Positions 7,344-16,268 of a stretch of DNA of 64,000 nucleotides are shown in pieces (positions within the stretch are counted from its first letter, which is position 1; each line of letters starts with the position of its first letter). The notes beneath the pieces were generated by a model. That model was not told where the DNA came from and did not search any database. It was given only the letters and a program-made list of their open reading frames with translations. Position numbers and translations under genes: made by a program. This stretch comes from Anaeroplasmataceae bacterium (lineage in GTDB: Bacteria > Bacillota_I > Bacilli_A > Acholeplasmatales > Anaeroplasmataceae). Location: NCBI GenBank assembly GCA_020025015.1, contig JAHHSV010000004.1:1-64000 (forward strand), in the 5' to 3' direction.

Positions 7344-9120
7344 TAATCTTCTCCTGACCCTTATATTGAATACGATACAAATTATAATACATTCCCTTTT
7401 TCTTTAAAAGAGCTTGATGATTACCCTCTTCCATAATTTCACCATGCTTTAAAACTATAATTTTATCCGCATGCTGAATTGTTGATAATCTATGGGCAAC
7501 TATAAGCATCGTACCAACGTTCATCATTTTTTCTAAGCTGCTTTGAATCAACATTTCTGTTTCTGTATCAATATTACTTGTAGCCTCATCTAAAATCATA
7601 ATATTAGGCTTATTAATAATTGTTCTAGCAAAGCTTATTAATTGGCGTTGACCTGCTGAAAAGTTACCACCACGCTCTAAAACCTCATGATTGTAGCCAT
7701 CTGGAAGCTTATTAATAAAACTATCAGCATTAACATATTTAGTCGCATCTATAACATCTTCTCTAGTAAACTTAGGATTATTTAAGGTTATATTAGATTC
7801 GATAGTTCCACTAAACATAAATACATCTTGAAGCATTTGACCAATTAATTTTCTTAAGCAGGTAAGCTTAATAGTTTTAACATCAATATCATCGATTAAA
7901 ATTGTTCCCTTTTGAATTTCATAATTACGAACAATTAAGCCTAATATTGTTGTTTTACCAGCACCAGTAGCACCAACAAAGGCAACAGTTTCCTTAGGAT
8001 TAACAATAAAAGAAACATCCTTTAATATCCAGTTTTCCTGCTCATAGGCAAACCATACATTTCTAAACTCAATCTTTCCAGCAAAATGATCAACCCCTAT
8101 ACCTTCTTCGGCGGGCTCAGATTCATTTTCTAAAACACCTAAAATCTTTTCTGTTGCAGCAAATGATTGCTGAGCCTGACTAAATAAATCAGCCAGCTGC
8201 TGTACTGGAGTAAAGAAGCTATTTATGTAATAATAGAATTTTACGAAATCCTTCGGTAATAATATACCACTACTTATAGTACCAATACCAAAGTATATAA
8301 CAACAATTTGACTTACTAGGAATAAAACATAAATTAAAGGCTGGAATAGGGCACCTACTAAAATTTGAACAATTGATGATTTCTTAAGTGTATCATTTTT
8401 TCTTCTAAATTCTTCTAGCTTAGTATCCTCTTGATTAAAAATTTGAGTAACCTTCATACCACTTAAATTCTCAGATAGGAAGGAATTTACATTACTTACA
8501 TCTGTTCTAACCCTACGACTAACAACCCTTGAATAATGCTTTGATAAAATTGTAACAATAACTAAAACTGGCATAACACATAGTAAAATTAAGGTTAGCT
8601 TCCAGGATAGCATAAACATATAAATGAATACTAAAATAATAGTTAAAAAGCTTGTAATAAAGGTTACTAAAACATTAGTAAAGAAATCATTTAATTGCTG
8701 AGTATCACTAGTAACCCTGGTAACTAGCTTACCTACAGGTGTTTCATTTATTTTACTAATTGATAATGATTCAATTTTCAAAAAAACATCACGACGAATT
8801 CCTACCAAAATCTTTTGACCAACATTTTGAATAAGCATACCACCAACATAGCTAATACCTATACCAATGACAACAATTCCCATAAAGGCAGCAATTAAAA
8901 TAAGAGTTCTTGTTAATTTATCCTGGCTTGAAAAAGCCGGATTATCTAAAATACCAATAATTTCACCTTGAACATAGGCAGGCAATAAATTAATCATTAC
9001 CGTAACCATTGTCAAGAAAATACCTAAAATCAATTGAAACCTATAAGGCTTAGCAAATCTTAATAAAATGCCTAAAACCTTAGCATCACTATATTTTCTT
9101 TCTTTATTATCTGATTTCAT
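7333..9120 (-). CDS. ABC exporter half-transporter, consensus Walker B subunit
   Basis: A 595-residue type-I ABC exporter half: six membrane helices in the first ~320 residues, then an ATPase domain with Walker A GATGAGKTT, Walker B IMILDEATSNID with the catalytic glutamate, and the H-loop AHRLST. Its signature motif is the unusual FSAGQ instead of LSGGQ. Together with the degenerate Walker B of its neighbour this is the asymmetric pattern of heterodimeric exporters (TM287/288, LmrCD, BmrCD), in which only one of two ATP sites is fully active. Such pumps move drugs, lipids or peptides; the substrate here cannot be told. Starts two bases after the partner gene. Confidence 0.92.
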   Translation of the reverse strand: MKSDNKERKYSDAKVLGILLRFAKPYRFQLILGIFLTMVTVMINLLPAYVQGEIIGILDNPAFSSQDKLTRTLILIAAFMGIVVIGIGISYVGGMLIQNVGQKILVGIRRDVFLKIESLSISKINETPVGKLVTRVTSDTQQLNDFFTNVLVTFITSFLTIILVFIYMFMLSWKLTLILLCVMPVLVIVTILSKHYSRVVSRRVRTDVSNVNSFLSENLSGMKVTQIFNQEDTKLEEFRRKNDTLKKSSIVQILVGALFQPLIYVLFLVSQIVVIYFGIGTISSGILLPKDFVKFYYYINSFFTPVQQLADLFSQAQQSFAATEKILGVLENESEPAEEGIGVDHFAGKIEFRNVWFAYEQENWILKDVSFIVNPKETVAFVGATGAGKTTILGLIVRNYEIQKGTILIDDIDVKTIKLTCLRKLIGQMLQDVFMFSGTIESNITLNNPKFTREDVIDATKYVNADSFINKLPDGYNHEVLERGGNFSAGQRQLISFARTIINKPNIMILDEATSNIDTETEMLIQSSLEKMMNVGTMLIVAHRLSTIQHADKIIVLKHGEIMEEGNHQALLKKKGMYYNLYRIQYKGQEKINEA

Positions 9121-9122
9121 AA

Positions 9123-10868
9123 TTAATTTACCTCCTTTTCTAAGGATTGTAAATTAACCATCTTTTGATAAAGCTCAGATGAAGCTAAAAGCTCATCATG
9201 GTTGCCAATTCCTACAACCTTACCCTCATCTAATAAAATTATTTTATCCAGATTCTTAACCGTACTAATACGATGGCTTACCATAATAGTAGTCTTGCCA
9301 ACACGATTTTCCCTTAAATTTCTTAAAATACTTTCCTCAGTTTTCGTATCTACTGCACTAACTGAATCATCAAAAATCATAATTGGCGGATTTTTAATTA
9401 ACGCTCTTGCAATACTAATTCTTTGCTTTTGCCCACCACTTAAGGTTACTCCTCTTTCACCTACCATAGTTGCATACCCCTCACTAAAGCCATTAATATT
9501 CTCATCAACATCAGCAAGCTGAGCAGCCTTTATTATATCTTCATCTAATAAGTTCATATTAGAAAAAGCTATATTATTTCTTACTGTATCACTAAATAGG
9601 AAATTATCCTGTGGCACATAGCCAATTGATTCTCTTACCTTCTTAACACTAATATCCATAATATCTGTATCATCTAAGAGAATACTATTTTTATCCAAGT
9701 TATACATACGTAAAAGCAAATCAACTAAGGTCGTTTTACCACAGCCTGTATGACCTAAAATACCAACAATCTCACCCTTATTAATGGTAAAATTGATGTC
9801 ATCTAAAACTAATTCAGGATCATCTGGATAATGAAAATTCAAATGATTGAAGGTTATTTTGCCCCCAATTTCAACTGCAGTATTATTGTTATCCTTAATT
9901 TCAGGCTCCTCATCTAATAATTCAGTTACGCGCTTTAAGGAAGCCTTAGCCTGACTTCTTAAGTTAATAATCATACCAATTGCCATCATTGGCCAGGTTA
10001 AGGTGTTAAAATAAGAAACGAAGGCTAGTAAATCACCTGCCGTAAAGCCCATTTTATCACCAACAATTAAATATGTACCAACTGCACAAAAGGTAGCGAC
10101 AATTAGATTTAAAATAATCATTAAAAACGAGTTAAAGCTCATATATGACTTCAAATAATCAATACTCTTCTTATAATTATTCTCATTAATGCTATCAAAC
10201 TCATCAGCTTTTCCCTTTTCTCTAACAAAGGCTTTAATTACGCTAATACCAGTAATATTTTCTTGTGTAAAATCAGAAATTTCAGCATGAGATTTTTGAA
10301 CCTTTTTGAACTTTACCTCCATTTTTTTACCATAACGCATAAAAACAAAGCCTAATAATAAAGCTGGTCCTAAAACAATCAAGGTTAAAATCCAGTTTAA
10401 AATAAACATCTTAACTAAAACCATTGAGCCTAGAAAAACAAAGTCAATTATCATAACTGTTCCACGGCCAAATATTTCCTTAATTGTAAACAAATCAGTT
10501 GTGTATAAGGACATTAGTGCACCTGTTTTATTTTTCTTATAATAGGTCTCAGAGAGCTTTTCTGAATGAGCAAACATCATATCACGCATATCTGCTTCTA
10601 CCCTAACACCAATGCCAAAAATTGCATAGCGCCAAGCAAAACGACCAGAAAACATAATTAAAGCAATAAAGCCGATTTTCCATAGCATTGAATTAATTAT
10701 ACTTGGATCTTTTAAAATACTACCATCACTAATTCCATCAACTATTTTACCAAATATTTCTGGTATAAATAATTGAAAATAGTTAACAGCAAGTAAGGCT
10801 AAAAGGCCAGCTACAAAGAACCAAGCATATTTTTTATAAAATTGATTAACATACTTTCCAAACAACAT
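9123..10868 (-). CDS. ABC exporter half-transporter, degenerate-site subunit
   Basis: A 581-residue partner of the following gene: an N-terminal six-helix membrane domain and a C-terminal ATPase with Walker A GHTGCGKTT, canonical signature LSGGQKQR and H-loop SHRIST. Walker B is IMIFDDSVSAVD: the catalytic glutamate is aspartate, as in the degenerate half of heterodimeric exporters. The non-consensus Walker B here matches the non-consensus signature in the partner, as expected because they meet in the same ATP site. The gene begins four bases after rluD. Confidence 0.92.
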   Translation of the reverse strand: MLFGKYVNQFYKKYAWFFVAGLLALLAVNYFQLFIPEIFGKIVDGISDGSILKDPSIINSMLWKIGFIALIMFSGRFAWRYAIFGIGVRVEADMRDMMFAHSEKLSETYYKKNKTGALMSLYTTDLFTIKEIFGRGTVMIIDFVFLGSMVLVKMFILNWILTLIVLGPALLLGFVFMRYGKKMEVKFKKVQKSHAEISDFTQENITGISVIKAFVREKGKADEFDSINENNYKKSIDYLKSYMSFNSFLMIILNLIVATFCAVGTYLIVGDKMGFTAGDLLAFVSYFNTLTWPMMAIGMIINLRSQAKASLKRVTELLDEEPEIKDNNNTAVEIGGKITFNHLNFHYPDDPELVLDDINFTINKGEIVGILGHTGCGKTTLVDLLLRMYNLDKNSILLDDTDIMDISVKKVRESIGYVPQDNFLFSDTVRNNIAFSNMNLLDEDIIKAAQLADVDENINGFSEGYATMVGERGVTLSGGQKQRISIARALIKNPPIMIFDDSVSAVDTKTEESILRNLRENRVGKTTIMVSHRISTVKNLDKIILLDEGKVVGIGNHDELLASSELYQKMVNLQSLEKEVN

Positions 10869-10872
10869 ATAA

Positions 10873-11733
10873 TCACTCCATTAACTCTTTAAAATCACTA
10901 GGGATTTTAGCTTCTACTACCATATCCTTATCTTTAAGAGGATGATAAAATTCAAATCGATAGCTATGAAGCATAACTCTACTAGCATGCCTTAGGCTTC
11001 CACCATATAATTCATCACCAACTAAAGGATAACCCAAATACTTAAAATGAACTCTAATTTGGTGAGTTCTACCAGTTTCTAATAAGGCCTCACAAAGGCT
11101 AAAATGCTTATAATATTTTAAAACCTTATAGTGAGTTATAGCCTCTTGTCCTGTTTTAGAAACCCTTCTACGCTGATTATGATGCCTATCCTCCCCAATT
11201 GGAGCATCAATGGTTCCCATATCAGGCTTAACATTACCAGAGGCTAATAATAAATAATAACGCTTGAAGCTATGAATACTAAAGCAATAATTAAAAAAGC
11301 TTTCTGTTAGCATATCCTTAGCAAAAACTAAAACACCACTAGTTTCAATATCTAGCCTATGAATATATTTAACTGTATAAAAAATATTATTTTCTAAATA
11401 ATAATTCGCAACCATATTACAAACAGTTCTAGTTGTATTAACCTCATCTGGATGAACTAAATAACCTACTGGCTTATCAATGATCAATAAATAATCATCC
11501 TCATATAAAACCTTAATTTTAGCCTTATAGGGCTTATAGTTGACCATTTCCTTATAAATTATTTCAAGCTCATCACCAGTCTTTAAAGTCTGATTTCTGC
11601 TAGCAAGCTTTCCATTAACACTAATAGCCTTATCCATAAATAAATTATGAATTTTTTTCTTAGCTAAATGAAAGTAATTCAAAAAATCTATCAAGCTATA
11701 ATTATTAAATTTTTCATTAATCCTATAAATCAT
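10873..11733 (-). CDS. rluD: RluD-family rRNA pseudouridine synthase
   Basis: A 286-residue RluA/RluD-type enzyme. An S4-like N-terminal domain (about 1-75) precedes the catalytic domain with the intact active-site motif HRLDIETSG near residue 125 and the downstream GRTHQIRVH. Family members make pseudouridines in helix 69 and elsewhere of 23S rRNA; the target here is inferred from family only. ATG at 11733 has the Shine-Dalgarno AAAGGAAGTGA. First gene of a five-gene operon that ends with another pseudouridine synthase, rluB, and encloses an ABC exporter. Confidence 0.88.
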   Translation of the reverse strand: MIYRINEKFNNYSLIDFLNYFHLAKKKIHNLFMDKAISVNGKLASRNQTLKTGDELEIIYKEMVNYKPYKAKIKVLYEDDYLLIIDKPVGYLVHPDEVNTTRTVCNMVANYYLENNIFYTVKYIHRLDIETSGVLVFAKDMLTESFFNYCFSIHSFKRYYLLLASGNVKPDMGTIDAPIGEDRHHNQRRRVSKTGQEAITHYKVLKYYKHFSLCEALLETGRTHQIRVHFKYLGYPLVGDELYGGSLRHASRVMLHSYRFEFYHPLKDKDMVVEAKIPSDFKELME

Positions 11734-11787
11734 TTTGAATCACTTCCTTTCAAAAAGTTCAAGCCTTAAAGGGACACCCATTAAAAA

Positions 11788-11796
11788 ATTATAGCA
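11788..11796 (-). promoter_or_regulatory. Extended -10 promoter of the rluD operon
   Basis: Minus-strand TGCTATAAT (11788-11796), an extended -10 element about 55 bases upstream of rluD. No convincing -35 box is seen at 17 bases. Confidence 0.55.
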
Positions 11797-11832
11797 TTTT
11801 TAGGCTTTTTTTCCTATAAATATTTTTAAAAA

Positions 11833-11868
11833 ATGCAGTTAAGTCTCTTAATAGGAGAAAAACTGCAT
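11833..11868 (-). terminator. Intrinsic terminator after the patatin gene
   Basis: An 8-bp stem (ATGCAGTT at 11833-11840 with AACTGCAT at 11861-11868) followed on the minus strand by a TTTTTT run, about 20 bases past the patatin stop. Confidence 0.7.
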
Positions 11869-11886
11869 AATTTATATTTTAAAAAA

Positions 11887-13173
11887 CTAAGCTAGCCAAA
11901 GCTTATATAAAATAAAGGCTATTATTACTTCAGGATAAACCTCTAAAATATCAAAAATTAAATCACTATTAAATTTGGTTAGCTTAGTTAGCTCATTTAA
12001 AATAACTAAGCTATCCTGTTCCTTTAAATATTCACGACGCTTTGATTTAGAGGATAATACAAAATATTCATCAATTGAATTTAATGGAGTCTCAATCTCA
12101 TTAATCTTATTAAAAACTATTGTCCTTGCTTCCTCAAAATTATAAATCTTTAAATAATCAATCTCAAATAAAGCCAAGGTTTCTTCAATACCTCTTATAT
12201 AATAATCATTTATATCAAGAGGCCTATAAATATCCTTTTCAAGTATCTCAAATAGATTACTTCCCTCAGGAGTTTTAACCTGAGTCTTTAGCTTACGATA
12301 TTTAAATTCCTTCATTACATCTAACAAATCATAATAGAAGCCTCTAGCGTATTTTTTCTTAATACTATTTTCGCTAAAGGTATATTTAAAGCCAAAGCAC
12401 TTACCATAGCTTTTTAAAGCATCATTATAGCCAAGAATTCGGTTATGCTTTATTAATTCAGGCTTAAAATCAAAGAAGCCACCTAGAGGCTGACTAGGAT
12501 AAATATACTTAATATATGGCTTATTAACATATTCAATATGCGTTACATTGTTATCTAAATCAATCGCAACAATTTCCTTAGCTCCCATTGAAATAGCTAA
12601 ATCAATTGGTAGGTTATCAAAATAGCCTCCATCTATATAGCTTTTATCATCAATTTTGCATACCGGAAATAAAGGAAAGCATGAGGCAGAGGCTAATACA
12701 TAGGGAATAATTTTATCCTCTGGCAATTCATTTACTCTAACTAAAACTGGCTTCATACTAGGAAACTCAACGGTAACTAAACCAAATTTAATTGGTGATT
12801 CCTTAACCTTTTTAGGATCAATGTATTTTTCCATTAGCTCCCTAAAGGGCTTTATATCAGCACCCTTTTCCTTAATGTAGGAACGTAAAAAAGGCAATAA
12901 ATCCTTGACATTTCTAATTGCTCCTCTGATTCCACTAGAATCGACAGTAATCGGAACCGTCATAACTGTATTATTTCTTGTCGTATTCCAAATTTCCATA
13001 CAAGAATCAAAATCATTTTGGCAATACATAACTGCATTTAAAGCGCCAATTGATGTGCCACATACTATATCAAATTTATCAATATTTAATTCTCTTAATA
13101 CTTCCCATACTCCCATTTGGTAGGCTCCCTTAGAGCCACCACCACAAAAGACTAACGCTCTTTTATTCTTCAT
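11887..13173 (-). CDS. Patatin-like phospholipase
   Basis: A 428-residue protein whose first ~220 residues form a patatin-like acyl hydrolase: oxyanion-hole loop CGGGSKGAYQMG, nucleophile elbow GTSIG and the DGG of the Ser-Asp dyad (YIDGGYFDN). Patatins cleave acyl chains from phospholipids or lysophospholipids. There is no signal peptide, so it acts in the cytosol or at the inner face of the membrane. The C-terminal ~200 residues are helical and not recognised; the chain ends in a hydrophobic stretch. The start overlaps the queH stop by 11 bases, so the two are co-translated. Physiological substrate unknown. Confidence 0.88.
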   Translation of the reverse strand: MKNKRALVFCGGGSKGAYQMGVWEVLRELNIDKFDIVCGTSIGALNAVMYCQNDFDSCMEIWNTTRNNTVMTVPITVDSSGIRGAIRNVKDLLPFLRSYIKEKGADIKPFRELMEKYIDPKKVKESPIKFGLVTVEFPSMKPVLVRVNELPEDKIIPYVLASASCFPLFPVCKIDDKSYIDGGYFDNLPIDLAISMGAKEIVAIDLDNNVTHIEYVNKPYIKYIYPSQPLGGFFDFKPELIKHNRILGYNDALKSYGKCFGFKYTFSENSIKKKYARGFYYDLLDVMKEFKYRKLKTQVKTPEGSNLFEILEKDIYRPLDINDYYIRGIEETLALFEIDYLKIYNFEEARTIVFNKINEIETPLNSIDEYFVLSSKSKRREYLKEQDSLVILNELTKLTKFNSDLIFDILEVYPEVIIAFILYKLWLA

Positions 13174-13777
13174 CTAAATGCGCCTTCCTTTCTGCTAGTG
13201 AATAGATACAGCCACAATAATCCTGACGATATAAGTTATATTCATGGCTTAAACGAATCGAATCCTTGTAGCCATCCTCCTTTTTAAAGTTAGAATATAA
13301 AAATTTAACACCATACTTTTCTTCTAGCCTATAGCCAATTTCGTTAATCCATTCACTGTTTTTATATGGTGATATTGATAGAGTGGTTGTGAAAAAATCA
13401 AAGCCATGCACTTTAGCATATGCTGCAGTTTTTTCCATTCTGAACTCGTAACAATTATAGCATCTAATACTTCTTTCCCCTAAATTCTCTAATCCTTTAA
13501 CCGCTTCATCATAATTTGCCTTATTAAAGCTATCAACTACCACTTTAATATCCAAGCCCATTTCTGAAATAAGCTTTTTTTGTTCCTCTGCTCTTATAAA
13601 AAATTCCTCTTCCGGATAAATATTATCATTAGAATAATAAATTGTAATATCAAAATAATCCTTTAAAACAGTCAAGGTATGGCTGCTACAAGGAGCACAG
13701 CAGCTATGCAAAAGTAATTTAGGTCTTCTATCTAAATGTGTAAGGTAATTTTTAAAATCCTTATAGCTTTCTATCAC
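13163..13777 (-). CDS. queH: Epoxyqueuosine reductase QueH
   Basis: A 204-residue QueH (DUF208) protein that carries out the last step of queuosine synthesis in tRNA anticodons, reducing epoxyqueuosine, in place of the cobalamin enzyme QueG. Family cysteine motifs are present: HSCCAPCSSH near residue 25, RCYNCYEFRM in the middle, and DYCGCIYS near the end; these bind an iron-sulfur cluster and a nearby metal. It starts with GTG at 13777 behind AGGTAGGTGA. No other queuosine gene is in the window. It forms a two-gene unit with the patatin gene. Confidence 0.92.
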   Translation of the reverse strand: MIESYKDFKNYLTHLDRRPKLLLHSCCAPCSSHTLTVLKDYFDITIYYSNDNIYPEEEFFIRAEEQKKLISEMGLDIKVVVDSFNKANYDEAVKGLENLGERSIRCYNCYEFRMEKTAAYAKVHGFDFFTTTLSISPYKNSEWINEIGYRLEEKYGVKFLYSNFKKEDGYKDSIRLSHEYNLYRQDYCGCIYSLAERKAHLDEE

Positions 13778-13823
13778 AATATCACCTACCTGTATTTTAT
13801 ATATTATAATATATGTAGAAATG

Positions 13824-13859
13824 AAAAAAAAGGTCCCATTTAAGAAAATGAGACCTTTT
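13824..13859 (-). terminator. Intrinsic terminator of eno
   Basis: A 14-bp stem with one G-U pair (13828-13841 with 13846-13859), four-base loop and an eight-T run on the minus strand, starting ten bases after the eno stop. Confidence 0.85.
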
Positions 13860-13868
13860 AAATATTAA

Positions 13869-15176
13869 TTAGCGAATGCAGTAAATTGACTTCTTACCAG
13901 CAAATGTAGCTACGCTTTCAGTACCACGTTGATTTAATTCGTCTTCGATACGGATTAATTGGTTGTACTTAGCGATACGGTCAGTACGAGAAGCTGAACC
14001 AGTCTTAATTTGACCAGCGTTAGTACCTACAACGATATCAGCGATTGTAGTATCTTCAGTTTCACCTGAACGGTGTGATACGATTGCTGTATAGCCAGCA
14101 CGCTTAGCCATTTCGATTGCTTCGAAAGTTTCAGTTAAAGTACCGATTTGGTTAACCTTAATTAGAATTGAGTTAGCAACACCCATTTCAATACCCTTAG
14201 CTAAACGCTTAGTGTTAGTTACGAATAAGTCATCACCAACGATTTGGATCTTCTTGCCTAACTTATCAGTCATATACTTCCAGCCTTCCCAGTCATCCTC
14301 AGCAAGACCATCTTCGATAGTAATAATTGGGAATTTTTCTGTTAATGGAATATAATACTTGTCAACCATTTCTTGGCTGTTGAATTGACCCTTATCAGCC
14401 TTTAAAGTATATAAACCAGTTTCTTTATCATAGAATTCACTAGCTGCAACGTCGATACCTAAGCAAATATCTTCACCTGGTACATAACCTGCTGCCTTAA
14501 TAGCCTCAACAACACGCTCAAAAGCTTCAGTGTTAGATGATAGCTTAGGTGCATAACCACCCTCATCACCTACTGCAGTATTGTAACCATTCTTCTTTAA
14601 AATAGTTTTTAAGTTGTGGAATACTTCTGCGCCCATACGAACAGCTTCCTTAATTGATGAAGCGCCAACAGGTAAAATCATGATTTCTTGGAAATCGATA
14701 CAGAAATCAGCATGAGCACCACCATTTAAAATGTTCATCATTGGTAATGGTAATTGCTTTGCATTAAAACCACCAAAATAATTATATAAAGGAATACCAT
14801 AAAAATCTGCTGCTGCACGAGCACAAGCAATAGATACACCTAAAATTGCGTTTGCACCTAATTTTGCTTTGTTTTCAGTTCCGTCTAAAGCAATCATAGT
14901 CTTATCAATTAAAACTTGATCACGAACATCTAAACCAAAAACAGCCTTTGCAATAATATCGTTAACGTTTTCTACAGCATTAAGAACGCCCTTACCCATA
15001 AAACGAGTCTTGTCTCCATCACGTAACTCAACTGCCTCATGCTCACCTGTAGATGCTCCACTTGGAACTAAAGCGCGTCCCCAAGCACCAGATTCAGTTG
15101 TAACCTCAACTTCAATAGTAGGGTTACCACGAGAGTCAAGAATTTCTCTTGCGTATACATCAGTAATAAATGGCAT
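13869..15176 (-). CDS. eno: Enolase
   Basis: A 435-residue glycolytic enolase converting 2-phosphoglycerate to phosphoenolpyruvate. Motifs: SGASTGEHEAVELRD, the Mg-binding residues in FCIDFQE and TIEDGLAEDDW, VGDDLFVTN, and the signature ILIKVNQIGTLTET; full length. I use ATG 15176 (MPFITDVYAREILDSRG), the conserved family N-terminus; the frame extends four codons to 15188, but that ATG abuts the AATAGGAG Shine-Dalgarno with no spacing. Monocistronic, with its own promoter and terminator. gpmI, the preceding step of glycolysis, is encoded 1.1 kb away. Confidence 0.97.
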   Translation of the reverse strand: MPFITDVYAREILDSRGNPTIEVEVTTESGAWGRALVPSGASTGEHEAVELRDGDKTRFMGKGVLNAVENVNDIIAKAVFGLDVRDQVLIDKTMIALDGTENKAKLGANAILGVSIACARAAADFYGIPLYNYFGGFNAKQLPLPMMNILNGGAHADFCIDFQEIMILPVGASSIKEAVRMGAEVFHNLKTILKKNGYNTAVGDEGGYAPKLSSNTEAFERVVEAIKAAGYVPGEDICLGIDVAASEFYDKETGLYTLKADKGQFNSQEMVDKYYIPLTEKFPIITIEDGLAEDDWEGWKYMTDKLGKKIQIVGDDLFVTNTKRLAKGIEMGVANSILIKVNQIGTLTETFEAIEMAKRAGYTAIVSHRSGETEDTTIADIVVGTNAGQIKTGSASRTDRIAKYNQLIRIEDELNQRGTESVATFAGKKSIYCIR

Positions 15177-15228
15177 AAATAAATACATCTCCTATTCAAA
15201 ATTTTTTGTCACCATAAAATACACTTCT

Positions 15229-15257
15229 ATTATAACTTAAAATTGGTCACTTGTGTA
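15229..15257 (-). promoter_or_regulatory. Promoter of eno
   Basis: Minus-strand TACACA (15252-15257), a 17-base spacer and TATAAT (15229-15234), about 50 bases upstream of the eno start. Confidence 0.65.
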
Positions 15258-15315
15258 GTTATTCGACTATGAAAATGGGATGAAAGCGTTTTTGAATGTT
15301 TTCATAAAAACTCAT

Positions 15316-15347
15316 TTAAAAAGGGCCCTGCTAAATAGCAAGACCCT
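15316..15347 (-). terminator. Intrinsic terminator of ribU
   Basis: A 10-bp stem with G-U pairs (AGGGCCCTGC at 15322-15331 with GCAAGACCCT at 15338-15347), six-base loop, then TTTTT on the minus strand, just past the ribU stop. Confidence 0.75.
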
Positions 15348-15355
15348 AATTAATA

Positions 15356-16054
15356 TTATAAATTAAATGCATTAGTTTTTTCTAATCTCTTATAGCATAA
15401 AAGTGTAACAAAGCCTAAGATTATTGAAATCAAGGCGTTAAATGGTATTACTGCAACCGTTATATAAAGTAGCATGAAATTATCCTCATTAATACCTGGA
15501 ATAATTGAGCAAGCACCAACTAACATATCAATTGTCATACCACCAATTGTTGTATATAGTGGAATATTAATTAAAACATTTGTTAGTACACCAGCTAAAA
15601 TCCATGAACCAATAATTGTACCTAACAAAGCCCAAAAATTATCACTATGATGCTTAACTAATGCTGTAGATAAAATAACGATTATGGCTATACAAACATC
15701 GGCTATTTCTCCTACACCGCTCGTATGGCTACCTAAAACAAAGAAGCCGATTAATCCTCTAATAATAGCTACTAATATAGCATCAGTCCAGCCTAATAAA
15801 AATACTGCAAATAAAATTGGTAGCATTGAAAAGTTGATTTTCAAAAAGCCTGGAAACATAAATGCTAAGGGAAAATTAAAGGCATATAAAACTGATGATA
15901 AGGCAGAAAGCACTGCAAGAACTGCAATTCTTTTTACTGTAACCCTACTTTTAATTGCCTTTTTAAATTTACATTTAGATTCAGCCTTTGACGAATCCAA
16001 TGCTACTTTACTAGTAGCTTCTAAATTTTCTTGCTTTAATTTTTCTTGTTTCAT
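15356..16054 (-). CDS. ribU: Riboflavin ECF transporter substrate-binding subunit RibU
   Basis: A 232-residue membrane protein with about six hydrophobic helices after a charged cytosolic N-terminal stretch of ~40 residues. The family assignment rests mainly on context: an FMN riboswitch lies directly upstream, and S-components of this size (RibU) are the commonest FMN-controlled transporters in Firmicutes. Helices such as AVLAVLSALSSVLYAF and FAVFLLGWTDAILVAIIRG fit the S-component fold. It would capture riboflavin and use a shared ECF ATPase module, which is not in this window. ATG at 16054 has AAGGAGAG. The lysine-rich N-terminal extension is longer than usual. Confidence 0.88.
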   Translation of the reverse strand: MKQEKLKQENLEATSKVALDSSKAESKCKFKKAIKSRVTVKRIAVLAVLSALSSVLYAFNFPLAFMFPGFLKINFSMLPILFAVFLLGWTDAILVAIIRGLIGFFVLGSHTSGVGEIADVCIAIIVILSTALVKHHSDNFWALLGTIIGSWILAGVLTNVLINIPLYTTIGGMTIDMLVGACSIIPGINEDNFMLLYITVAVIPFNALISIILGFVTLLCYKRLEKTNAFNL

Positions 16055-16072
16055 TTTATTCTCTCCTTAATT

Positions 16073-16110
16073 AAAAAAGGATACCCAAAAATGAAAACAG
16101 GGTATCCTTT
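16073..16110 (-). terminator. Expression-platform terminator of the FMN riboswitch
   Basis: A perfect 11-bp stem (AAAGGATACCC at 16076-16086 with GGGTATCCTTT at 16100-16110) followed by a T run on the minus strand, between the aptamer and ribU. This indicates control by transcription termination when FMN is bound. Confidence 0.9.
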
Positions 16111-16119
16111 AAAATTTAA

Positions 16120-16222
16120 ACTTCTTCCATCCAGACTCTACTGTCGGTACAGGAATCACACCTGTTCATGCTAACGCTCGCGGACTTTACCGCCGGTTGG
16201 GACTTACACCCTACCCTGAAGT
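16120..16222 (-). ncRNA. FMN riboswitch (RFN element)
   Basis: A 103-base aptamer on the minus strand. Conserved RFN blocks are present in order: AGGGTAGGGTG, CCCAACCGGCGGTAAAGTCC, GCGAGC, GGTGTGATTCCTGTACCGAC, AGTAGAGTCTGGATGGAAGA. The closing helix P1 is ACTTC with GAAGT. It senses flavin mononucleotide and, with the hairpin that follows, should switch off ribU when FMN is plentiful. Confidence 0.97.
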
Positions 16223-16268
16223 AATATTTAATTTTTGGAAGAGCACTTTAGCAATGCTAAAGATTTAA

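Noticed and set aside
15280..15294. A catabolite-response-like site (ATGAAAGCGTTTTTG) upstream of eno
   Set aside because: The last two conserved positions of the cre consensus do not match, and no ccpA is visible in the window.
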